A stretch of DNA of 64,000 nucleotides, from positions 24,840,375-24,904,374 of the forward strand of contig OZ012697.1 of assembly GCA_963942565.1 (NCBI GenBank), in the 5' to 3' direction. This DNA comes from Maea johnstoni. Taxonomy: Eukaryota > Annelida > Polychaeta > Spionida > Magelonidae. The notes beneath the pieces were generated by a model. The model ran no database searches. It worked only from the letters and a program-made list of their open reading frames with translations, and had not been told where the DNA came from. Positions within the stretch are counted from its first letter, which is position 1. Each line of letters opens with the position of its first letter. Both the position numbers and the translations under genes were made by a program. Positions 31,974 to 42,900 of the stretch are shown piece after piece.

Positions 31974-32207
31974 GGGACAATTCCACCATGAATAAAACAG
32001 AGGCCCAAATAGTTTCTTATGGTATTCTCTACTTAAATCCAAGTTCCCACCAGTGCCAACCTTCATACAAGAAGTATATTGCTGTTTTAACTCCTCCTTA
32101 ACAGACACAGAATGCATACACTGGGGGCGGCCATTTTGCTGGTGCAACTATTAGTCATTAGCAGTAAGGTAGCTGCCTTAATGTTTTATTCATGGTGGAA
32201 TTGTCCT
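31974..32207. mobile_element. TTAA-flanked MITE
   Basis: The inverted ends (GGGACAATTCCACCATGAAT, about 26 bp with one mismatch) are bordered by TTAA at 31970-31973 and 32208-32211. TTAA targets are used by piggyBac and Kolobok elements; the family cannot be decided from the ends alone. The 234-bp element carries AATAAA near its left end. Confidence 0.8.
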
Positions 32208-32308
32208 TTAAGGTTCAATGTTTTTGTACACTTATTGTGTGCTATTGTAACTTTGAAGGAAAGTCACAGGTTTCACATATACAATCTAGATAATTTAATA
32301 TGCAAATC

Positions 32309-32815
32309 TAAGTATTGATACAACTCAACAAATTGGTAGACATAGACAACAAAATCAAAATTCTAGGTGACAGGAAGAAAAAATACTTTATTATTCATCT
32401 TATATTGTTATCTACCAAGCAGTGTTTATATGTCAAAAGGGAATCAGAGATGGGTACTGCCATTCAACATGTTAAAAGAACATTGAAAACATATTTGGTG
32501 ACAAAAATATTGGGCGCAAATAAACGATTGCTATGAGCAATTTCTAGGTAGATGGTTTTCAGTAATTGCAGAACTGGAGAGACTGAAATAATCCTCCTTT
32601 TCCACCATTTAAAAAAGGTTGCAAATCTAATTATGTTATATGTATAATTTTCTATTTTTGTATTACATTCATTTGTTGTCTATAGTGACAAAGATCTTTC
32701 TATTTGTACTGTATTTTCTCTATCATTCTGTTTGTTTGTAAAAATGAGATGAGATATTTTTGTTTGTTTGAGATATGCAATAAACAAAAAACTTTTCAAA
32801 TTTTAAAAAAGTTGT
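32309..32815 (+). mobile_element. LINE 3' end, Tx1/L1-like
   Basis: A frame reads KKYFIIHLILLSTKQCLYVK and ends at a stop at 32536, resembling the extreme C-terminus of the LINE at 41.2-42.8 kb (INMVILITKKVIFNAK). It is followed by about 270 bp of AT-rich 3' sequence with ATAAA and an A-rich end. Strongly 5' truncated. Confidence 0.55.
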
Positions 32816-32929
32816 TAGACATTATCTTATTTAGTTTGGGCTTTGGGTATAGATACACTTCCAACATTTTTCTGTCATACTAACCCTTCTGAGGCTATTT
32901 TTGTCCAAAACATAAAGATGATTGAAAAC

Positions 32930-33075
32930 CTTCTAAACCTGTGGTATTCATGTTGGTATTCATTGGGTAGCTCTCGCTGAGTACTTTCGAATGGGTACCC
33001 ATGTCCCAGGGTTTCAGTCATTCTTTAGGTTGATTTTGTATTGGCCAAATTAGCCACCAGCAGGAGTGGCAGCAG
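32930..33075 (-). repeat. Dispersed repeat family A, reversed copy
   Basis: Carries GTTGGTATTCATTGGGTA, GAGTACTTTC, GGGTACCCAT and CCAAATTAGCCACCAGCAGG, the reverse complements of blocks in 56391-56556. Confidence 0.6.
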
Positions 33076-33262
33076 CATAAGGGGTATGGCAAAATCTTGA
33101 CAAGTCAGTTGTTACCAGTGGGAGTGACCAATCATGGGGAAAACCACCAACTAAACACAATTCACAGGTAATTTACTTGTATTTTAACATTTGACTTCCA
33201 CTTGCCAGTATTTTGATTCTGTGAGTAGTAAATGCCTAACGCCATGGACCACTGAGCTGTTA

Positions 33263-33737
33263 GGCGACGGTTCCTTGATTTATTGGTTCCCGGATCAGCC
33301 GAACAAAGTGGAATAGACCCGACGGATATAAATGTAATCTCCCCACTTTACTTTGTGCTCTGCCGCCGGGCCGAAAGTAGGTACACCAAACCTACAATGA
33401 ATTTACCATGGATGGTAATAAAACTACGTAACTACAAGAATATTAATACCAGAGAAATACAACATTACAATAGCAATGCAATAAAGTGTTGTTGAAATGC
33501 ATCATCTTATTGAAAAATCATTCTTTTAATATTCAAAAATATGGTTTAAGTATGTATTTTACTACTAGCCAAAAATCACTATTTTTTACCTCCCTCCCGA
33601 CTGTTTGCTTACTTAGATTTCCTTGTGTTTAAGAAAAAGAAAAAAAAAATCAACTCTATTTTTAATTACCTCCCTCCTGACCCTGTAAAATTGGTCTGGG
33701 AAGGATCTGGGAACCAATAAATCAAGTAACCGTCGCC
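33263..33737. mobile_element. PIF/Harbinger-type MITE, second family
   Basis: The 475-bp element begins GGCGACGGTTCCTTGATTTA and ends in its inverted counterpart; arms of about 35 bp have 2-3 differences. It is flanked by TTA (33260-33262, 33738-33740). No coding capacity. Confidence 0.85.
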
Positions 33738-34048
33738 TTAGGGCAGTCCCTGCATGCTGTGAAAATTTCCCCATGCAAAGATCTTCAGAAACCTAGATCA
33801 GTGTTCCCATTCCGAAGGTGAGGGTTTTGGTAAATTAGAACATTTAGATCATTTGAATCAAGATTTCTAGTCACGTATATATTACCAAAATAGGCAGGAA
33901 GTTTCTGATGGCTACAGAATAATGAATAGGTTTGGTTGTAAAACCAATTATTTTGAGAATTTTAGTGAGAGATGCGCCTTTGCTAGTGGTATTGTTGAGT
34001 ATGAGATATAAGTGTTTTATATTACATGGACCATTTCAGTTGAGGTTG

Positions 34049-34285
34049 CCCTGATGGCAATGTGTGGTCTAAGGTTTTTTGCTACGAAATGCTAGATGTC
34101 TCTCACCACTGTCCAGGTTCATTCCCACCTGGAGCATGTGAAAAGTTGCCAGTGACTTAGGAATAGGGGGTGGCTTTCGTTGAGTACTCTGGTTTCCTCC
34201 ATCAGATACAACTGGCTAGTCATGAATTAGCCGCAATATGGCAGAATAAATTACTAAAAACGAAATCCCAAATCCAAATTCAGCT
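34049..34285 (+). mobile_element. tRNA-derived SINE S1
   Basis: Head CTGATGGCAATGTGTGGTCT, B-box-like AGGTTCATTCCC, then AAGTTGCCAGTGACTTAGG, and tail TAGTCATGAATTAGCCGCAA, all in the order of the copy at 18731. Confidence 0.78.
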
Positions 34286-34800
34286 TAGGTTAGGCATTAA
34301 TCTCTGGAAGGTTCTGGATAGGTCTGTTTAGGTTTTCTTCAGTGTTTGTAGAATGTAGAAAACTTGTTGTTGATTGTTCTGGAACGTTTTATGCGAGTCT
34401 TGTAAACAAGTGGACACCTTTGAAGTTTCAAGAATGTTTTTTGATCAGTTGGGGAGGGAAAGAATTTTTACTTCTTTGGACTAGTAACCATATCTTTTCC
34501 TAACATACCATCTTCTAAGACAAGGCCGAAGTGTATTCTGCCCTTTTTGACACAATAGGTTACTAAATGTAGTTGGTGTTACTATAAGAATTTAAAGAAA
34601 CTGAGTAGCTAAATCTGGACAGGTAGACATATTCAGAATGCTGTTTTGGATAGGTATTTTTAAAGTCCTGGCTTAGACCCTGATCTAAAGTACAGTCTTG
34701 ACTATTCTATTGATTTTGCTGTATCCTTTTCTTTTGGTTTTATTAAATTATTGTTATTGTCAATCTGCTGGTTTCTGTCTTTCTTGTTACTTCTTAAGCA

Positions 34801-35047
34801 AAACAGTAGACCACTATGAAAATGAACTAATTATCAATCTTCTTGGTTAAAATCTAGTGCTGCATCGAAATTTCTTTGAAACCATATCAGTAGAATTCTT
34901 AAACTGTATTCTCCTATCTTCAGTGACATTTCATAACAGTAGACTATTTTCAAAATGACCTTATAATCAATCCTTTTCGTAATTCTGCACCAAAATTTCT
35001 TTGAAATCATATAAGTATACTCTCCTTTTCTTCAGTGACATTGCTTA
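34801..35047 (+). repeat. Two-copy tandem duplication, about 115-132 bp
   Basis: Both units begin AACAGTAGAC, pass through AATTTCTTTGAAA and end CTTCAGTGACATT. They are diverged by roughly a fifth by eye, so the duplication is old. Confidence 0.65.
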
Positions 35048-35192
35048 TAATGAAGGGCATGCAAGAAATAACTATAAAAGTAGATTTTTCAAGTTTTGAA
35101 CTTTATTTGATCGTGCTAGCTATTTACATCCCTAGGTGAATCTCGATGAAAAACAAAAATAATGCAAGTTAATTCATTATAACGCCTCATAC

Positions 35193-35507
35193 ATGTATGA
35201 AATAAATGTACCTACTATATATTCAAAATATAGATTTGTTTCAGTTCATAGTATATACAATGCTTATTCTCTGAAAAATATGACAGCAAATATATTCTAC
35301 CAGTGTACTTGTGACGCAAGTACTGAGTTTAGACAAAGGCCATTGCAAGTCCTATTGTATCACGCCATTGGACGGAAAGGACGTAGATGCCTGCCACCTA
35401 AGCGAGATATAGTGAAGATTTGTCAGTGCGTGTCTACTTCTTACAAATCGGAAATTTTTACCAATAGAGGATATCAGTTAGATGATTTTATTAATAAAAT
35501 GATCTAG
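35193..35507 (+). CDS. Unassigned 104-codon open frame
   Basis: The frame starts at an ATG and contains stretches such as RPLQVLLYHAIGRKGRRCLP. No family, splice signal or repeat match was recognised; chance is at least as likely as a gene. Confidence 0.12.
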   Translation: MYEINVPTIYSKYRFVSVHSIYNAYSLKNMTANIFYQCTCDASTEFRQRPLQVLLYHAIGRKGRRCLPPKRDIVKICQCVSTSYKSEIFTNRGYQLDDFINKMI

Positions 35508-35509
35508 AT

Positions 35510-36816
35510 ATGTATCCCTTGGTGCGAATTGAATTTGGCATCACTTTCGTAAAGATGAGATGTCAAAACCACATGACACAATAAGCCCCGCCTCTGTACT
35601 TTGAATGTCCCTTAGCTAGCTTCTTCCCTTCTGGATAAAACTTGGGTACCACTTTGTGTCATATCAAGCCAAATATAAAGCTGTAAAACACTCACTACAA
35701 GATTACAAAAATGGTTGGCAAAACATGATTATAAGTTACTTAAGCGTTTGTTTTAATACACATATAATTCACTTGTTATTTTAAGTTTATATTGATTTTG
35801 GAGATCATTTGTTTCAAAAATGGCATTTTAAGGAATTACTCATAAAATTTTTGGTTGTCCCATTAAGGGGTTATTTTTGAGGCATTGGGTGTCCAAATGA
35901 TGCCCAGGCACAGTGCTGGCTAAGACTATGCTGTCATCCTAATAAGGCAATGACAATGAGGGGTTAGTTTTTCTCTGTATATTTGCAGTAACTAGAATAA
36001 AAAAGAAGAGCCCTCCTTTGACAAGGCACATCCGGGAATGAATATGGATCTAATGAACACAATTTACTGTATAACTGTTATTTTTTACAGGCATTTTATT
36101 TTCGCGCGCCCCATGATAGACCCAAAGTAATATCCCTCAAATAAATATATAGTAATAAATATATTGTTTAATTGATGCAATGCGTGAATTTAGTAGCACA
36201 AATACCCTCCAGCAGGGGTGTAGAGCGAAATTTTAGCACTCCAAATTAAAGCCGTATACAGTAAAGGTAATAGCTTTTCATCTGAAAAGAAATTTTATGA
36301 ACATCTAAAACTGCAGTTGCAATGTGGCTAGTTTTTAAATCAATGTATGATAACAAAATTGCTCTCAATTTCTATTTTTTATACCATGATACGTTGGCAG
36401 ACCAATCACTGATATGATCAGTCAATCAGAAGCCAGTTTACAAATCATGCAGGTGATTGACCTATCAAGAAACCAGTGAACCTGTTACGTCATATTCCTC
36501 TAAAGTGATTCAAGTCAAAATACTACACGTACCATTGCAACCTAGTTAAAAGCGCCATCCCAAAACATACCTCACAGCAGCATAATCATATAACAAGGTG
36601 TATCTCCAGATTCTTGAGTGTTACCAGGTAGAAAATATCATAGCCAACCGTCCTTTGTCAACCCAAATTCTATTTCATTTTACAACTTTTCACTCAACTG
36701 ACATTATCTCATTACAAGTAATGGTCACTGCAGGTTCAGAGTAACCTTAGGGATATCGTTGACTAGGCCTAATAAGAAGTAAACTTCAGATTCCTTATTG
36801 CTTGAATTTTTTACAG
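35510..36816. other. No gene seen; one repeat fragment
   Basis: The right half of a TTAGCCAG-family repeat occupies about 35850-35930 (GGGTGTCCAAATGATGCCCA, then CTGGCTAAGACTATG). TTTATT at about 36098 could serve as a poly(A) signal for the minus-strand gene. Nothing else is recognised. Confidence 0.45.
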
Positions 36817-36860
36817 GCCATATTGTCAGCCTGCTTTTGGCTGCTGTGAGCATTAATGGG
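36817..36860 (+). mobile_element. piggyBac-type MITE, right-end fragment
   Basis: Matches the last 44 bp of the MITE at 43379 (ATTGTCAG...GAGCATTAATGGG) and is followed by TTAA at 36861-36864. Confidence 0.65.
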
Positions 36861-36933
36861 TTAAATTAAAATCTCAAGCTCTGAAAAGGGACACAGATCG
36901 CATTGAATAATGGAGCACAAGTCTGTCAGTCCA

Positions 36934-39900
36934 TCAGAATTCCGTGAAGGGAATACTGGCAATCGCCTCTTGCACTGTTGTGTATGTAGGTGGCGCCACC
37001 GTAGCAGACGCCGAGGGCTCCTCCGGTGCGGGCTCTACGTGGGAGACGGAGTGATCGTCCAGCTGCTTGCGGGTGAGGAACCGCTCCTTGCACATAATAC
37101 ACGGGTACGGCTTCGCGTCCGGGTGCTGCTTTCGTACATGCTTCATGCATTTTCCCTTATCGACGTACGTTGCACCGCAGACGAAACAACTGAATGGCTT
37201 TTCCCCTGTGTGACTCAACATGTGGCGCTTCAAGCCGCTCATCATCCGAAAACAGTCGCCACATTCATCGCAAGCGTATGGTTTCTCACCAGTGTGAATC
37301 ATGGCGTGCGCTTTCATCTGGCTGCGATTCCGGAACTGCGTGTTGCAGATACTGCAATGCATATGACTCTTCATCGCGTGAGCCCACTTGTTGTGCGTAT
37401 TCAACTCGGCTTTCGTGACGAAACGTTTTTCGCACGCGTCGCATTTGTACTCTTTAACACCAAGGTGATATAATTTGTGGTTCTTGAGGTTGTACTTATA
37501 AACCATCTGCTGACATAGATCGCATTCAACCTGGTCCCGATGCTTGTAGCTTATATGTCTCTTCAGTTGAAGCGCTGTAGCGTATATATTCCCACATTCT
37601 GGACATAGCAAGTCTTTACTGCAATTCTCCAGGGAAAAATGCTGCTTGTATTCTTTTTCTGTGTTGAAGACTTTCTTGCATGTGATACACTGATTGACAC
37701 CGTCGTGATGATACACTATATGTTTCTTCAACTCTCCTGGCTTTGCGAATCCTTTCCCACAGTAATTACAAATATTCTCCTTCTTGTGGTACAATATATG
37801 TGGTCGCAAATCTGCAATACTCTTGAACTGCTTACTACAAGTCGGACAGGGGAAGCGCTTTTCCTCCATCCCCTTTTTGTTTATTATGTAAATTGTGTGG
37901 ACAGTTTCGTTATGTTGATGCCAGGCACTGCGGCTGTTGAAAGTAGTATCGCAGATGTTGCATTTTGAGGTGGACGTCAATTTTTTCGGTGTTTCCACGG
38001 AGAGGATCATAAACGAACCTGAAGTACTCCCCTCCGATGCAGTGACCCCATCATCAAAATTTTCTCCTTGTGTATTACTGTTAGGGGAATCATCGGTCGT
38101 TTTCGGATCTGAGCTTTTGTTCGTTTCTATTTCAGCAGCCTGGTCCATGCAAGATATTTGTGTGGTAACAGTTTCTGGTTCAGAAAACGTGTCTAGTATA
38201 ACAGCTCCCTGTGGATTTTCGGGCATGGAACTGCTTTCCGGTTGAGAAAACACTTCTACCGAAACACCCTCTTGTGAGCAAACATTTGTGGTACTGGTTT
38301 CAGGGTGAGAAAACCCTTCTACTACCGAAACAGCTGGGTTTTCAGGTAGGGTACCAGTTTCTGGTTGAGAAAACCCTTCTACAGAAACGACTCCTGGGTT
38401 TTCAGGTATGCTACCAGTTTCTGGTTCAGAAAACCCTTCTACCGAAACAGCTACCGGATTTTCGGGTATGCTACCAGTTTCTGGTTGGGAATAAACTTCT
38501 ACGGAAACAACCCCTTGCACGTTTTCTGGTATAGCTTGGATTACTGATTCAGAGTCAGCTTCCTTTAAGGTTGGACCCCGTGGATTTTCGGGTACAGGAC
38601 TGGAATGGATTTGCGTTGGAATTGAGGGTGTTGCAGGGGTACCCAGTAGGGAATAACTATCCTGAGGAACACCCTCTTTGGGGTGCTCTGCAACAATGAG
38701 AGGGTTTTGGGTGTGGGTATCACCCTCCTGAGAATCATTAGGGTCCGTAGCGCACCCTGGTGCCTCCTCAGATGAAGGTAGCGTTATGACGTGGATCTGT
38801 GAATCGTTAATTGCCAAGACGGCCACTCCACCCCCCTTTGCGCTCAGTTCCAATGGAGGCTGGGGCGCCCCAGATTGCGAATCGCACTGAGCCGTTTTTT
38901 CATCCGCATGTCCTTTGGGGCAGGAACATTTCGGTTTTAATCTCCAGATAACCGGATTCTTATCATCATCATCATCATCTCTAGAACTAGTCGTAGCATC
39001 TCCGTTGATGTGCTTGCGCGGAGCCCTTGAATTATGTGTAAGTTTCGGATTTTTTGCAGGACTAGGCACATAGTCAGGATCATTTGTGTTTTCTATACGA
39101 GCAGGTTTTCTTTTCTGCGTAGCTGATGTTGTGGATGGTACTTTCGACATAGGACCCTTTGGTGATTCTAAAAAATATATGAAGAAAAATTGATTTAGAC
39201 AATAAATTTCTTCAAACTTAAAATGCTTAGATATCTACTTGAAACATTTCTTTCAAATTTTTGGCCTAGCCACTAAGGCCAAAAAATGATTTGTTTGTTT
39301 CCTGTAACAGTTCGAAAAAAAAAGGTTTTGGACGGTAGGTAGGTAAAACTTTTTGGGTTATTTTTCTCTCAAAAATGTGTGTTTCATGCATGTTTTTTGT
39401 TGATTGGGAGTTGGAAGGGCGGAAAAAAAACTTCAGGTCAGGGTAGGTTTCTTTTTGAGTAACAACTTACTAGGGTAGGGTTACAGGAAACAAACACATT
39501 TATTTAGGCCTAACTCAAACTGTGATAGGTAATTTTGAATTATCTTCATATCTACATGAGGATAAGAAATGATTTCTGATTATTTAGTTCATGGTAGTAG
39601 TAAAAATCAGGGTCTGACACTTAGATTTTAGGCTAAGGGCCCAAAAATGTCTTTTGATAAAAAATAGTGTTCAAAAACACAATTTCTGGTTAATATAATA
39701 CTATTTAGGGCTCCTAATCTGAAAAATCTATGGGCCCATGGCAAAATCTGGGGGCATATGCCCCTGTGCCCCTGGGAAAGTCTAACATAGTAGTTTGAGT
39801 AATATGATTAACCACTGACTGCTGGCTATCTCTCACCACTGGCTGGGTTCAAATCCCAGCCATGGCATATGAAAAAGATGCCAGCGACTTGGGGTTAGGC

Positions 39901-42900
39901 AGTGATTTTCACCGAGTACTCCTGTCAGTGTCTTAGCCAGGATTTTGAAACTGGGTGCCTAAAATTGGCAGTTGTAAAATTTTAGGGCGTCCACAATTTT
40001 AAGGGGGATCACAATATACTCATATTTCAACCATAAACATGTATAAATTCATCAAAATAAGGCATGATATCATTAAACAATGTCATGGGAATTATAAGGA
40101 GATGAAAAAATTCAATTATAAGCTTGAGATTGAGATTTTTAGAAAATCCACACAAAAAAGGTTGGGTGTCCTGAGGGGTGTTTTTTAAGGGTTTGGGTGT
40201 CCAAAAAGGCACCCAGACGCCCTGCTGGCTAAGACCATGACTCCAGTTTCCTCCACCACTTACAAATGGCTGTGCAAATTTAGCAGCAATATGACAGAAA
40301 TAGTGAGGGAAGTCGAAATTCAAAATTCACCACTGGCTTATCTAGTATGTACATAGTAATGCAATCTATCTAGTATATAAATGACCCAAAATTCTAAGCT
40401 GGAGCTGGGAACCCAGGGCAGGGCTCAACATCAAGGCTAGCCCCGTACCCCCGGGCTAGTTATTGAAATTCAGGGCTAGTAAATTCAACCTGTCAGTAGC
40501 CCTGAGGGGCGAGATAGAATTAGAATATTAGCGCTTAAAAAAGTATGAAGCCCTCCTTTGGCTCTGCATACCTGGATGATAATATAACTCAATTTAACAC
40601 AATACACTATTCTTTTCATGCAATCAATAGAGGTCACTATTTGAAAACAAATTTCATTAATTTTAGGTCTAGCAAAAATGTTTCAGGGCTAGTAAAAGTT
40701 ACGGTTACTAGCCCTACTGGGTTTATGAAGTTTTTTGTTACTGTTGAGCCCTGCAGGGCTCCCTTGAATTTTCCTGCATCTCCCTCAAATTTCTGAGCAG
40801 AGCCCAAAGATAGGTGACCAATTATAAACAATCCTTCCAGTTACCTTTACCTTTACTCCAATTCTTTGCACCTATTTGACCTCTACCTGTGAGGTCATTC
40901 TGAATGGTTCCCTTTCTCCCTTCTGGCGTGGTTCCATGGCTCCGTGTTCTCCTGGGGGTTGCGCTTTCCGCTGTGTGGTTGTCTCCCTGTTCTAGACTGG
41001 AATGGTGAGGCTCAACTGAAAAAAAGTAAAATTATACAGTTAGGAAAATATGTGTACACATAGTATTTTGCTACAAGCCTACAATGACACCTAGGGGGAT
41101 CCTAATACCTTCACATCATCAGGATAGAATAATAAATATAATAATAAAACAATAAGATAATAAAACATATGGATACAATAACCGATGATAACATATCATC
41201 CAAAATAACAGAAATGAAAAAACTTATTGCCATATGGAATACACGGAACCTAACACCTTATGGGAAAGTTACCATCATAAAGTCCTTAGTGTACTCAAAA
41301 ATCACACATATACTTCTGTCCCTACCAAAACCTTCGGATCAAACTTTTAATGACATACAATCTATAATAGATTCTTTCTTATGAAACAAAAAACCTCCAA
41401 AGTTCAGGAAAGAAATCATGGAGGCTGAAATATCGGAAGGAGGACTAAAATTACATAATTTGAAAATTTTCTGTATGGCTCTAAAGGCCGGTTGATTTAA
41501 AAGATACCTTTCCTCCTCTGCAAAGTGGACAAACTTCCCGGATCATTTTGAATTCAGAGACATTTGCACCTATGGAGAAAACTATATAGATAGAATTTAT
41601 GAATTTACGGATAATCCTTTTTGGAAAGAAGTTCTAGATTCTATAAAGTATTTATGGTCAAATAATCGTATGATTATTCCAGAAAATAGACTCCTTACTC
41701 CTTTGTGGTTGAATCAAGATCTACAAATACCTATTAAAAGGACATGGAAAGAAAGAGGCATTTATATAGTTAATGATGTACTTGATAGGAATAGATGTAC
41801 TATGTCTCTTACAGAATTTCAAAATACCTATAATTTAAAAACCAATTTTTTGGAATATGGTGTTTTCTGTTTAAAGATAAACAAATACATAAGTTGGATG
41901 GATATTGCTGAAGGGACAACTGTCTATCCTTGCATCTCTTATCTCAATGTACTGTTATCTAGAGATAGAAAAGTTGTATCCCATACATACAAACAATTGA
42001 TGGGTAAAAATGAAAATATCATTTCAAACGCGTGTGAGAAATGGACTGCGAAAATAACAACCAGAATCGAAACTTTCTCAATGAGAAAATCCTTTACAAA
42101 AATAAATTTGGTGGATGATATATATCTCAGATATATTCAATTCAGAACTCTCCATAGACGTTTTTATATGAATGATTTACTACATAAAATGAAGCTAAAG
42201 GACTCTCCACTTTGTGAAATGTGCAAAGATGAAACAGATTCTATTGAACATATGCTTATCACTTGTCCAAAAACACAAAGTTTGTGGAGAGAGGTTGAAT
42301 TTTGGTTATCTGAGGTGGGTTTGGTTGAGTACAATATTGATGAACAAAGAATCATATTGGGAGAAAATCAAAAATCCTATTGGATCAACATGGTTATATT
42401 AATCACAAAAAAGTGATATTCAATGCCAAAATAAATGGCAAAGTTCCAAACCTGTTCTCTGTCAAATATCAAACCCAAACCTTATATAACCACGAAGAGC
42501 TAAAATTCAGCTTAATACAGAAAAATGACCTTTTTCAAAAAAGGTGGGGATTGTTGATAGATTTCTTTGAGGAATAAGCACTGACAAAGTTGTTTTTACT
42601 GTTGTACTTGGAAGATTTTTATTACATACTGTTGTCTTACATAGAAAACCTTTTTCACCACCATATAATATCTTTGTACATTTGTATAACATGTATCTGT
42701 CTATATTTTGTGAATTTCTACAAATACTATGTCATAGGCATAGCCGTGTTACTCGGCGAGCAGGAAAACAAACAAAAAAGGCCTGTTAACCTTTTTTTAT
42801 GCTTGCAAAAAAAAAAAAGGGTAGTTATTAATATCTGATGTATAATACCTTTGCGTAATGCCTTAGAAGCATTTATATTGAAATCAAGGTCTGAGCCAGG

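Noticed and set aside
36910-37473. A 187-codon plus-strand frame opposite the finger exon
   Set aside because: It is a shadow of the minus-strand finger array.
39150-39150. The ATG at 39150 as start of the second finger gene
   Set aside because: The frame is open upstream to a splice acceptor and links in phase with two further exons, so this ATG is more likely internal.
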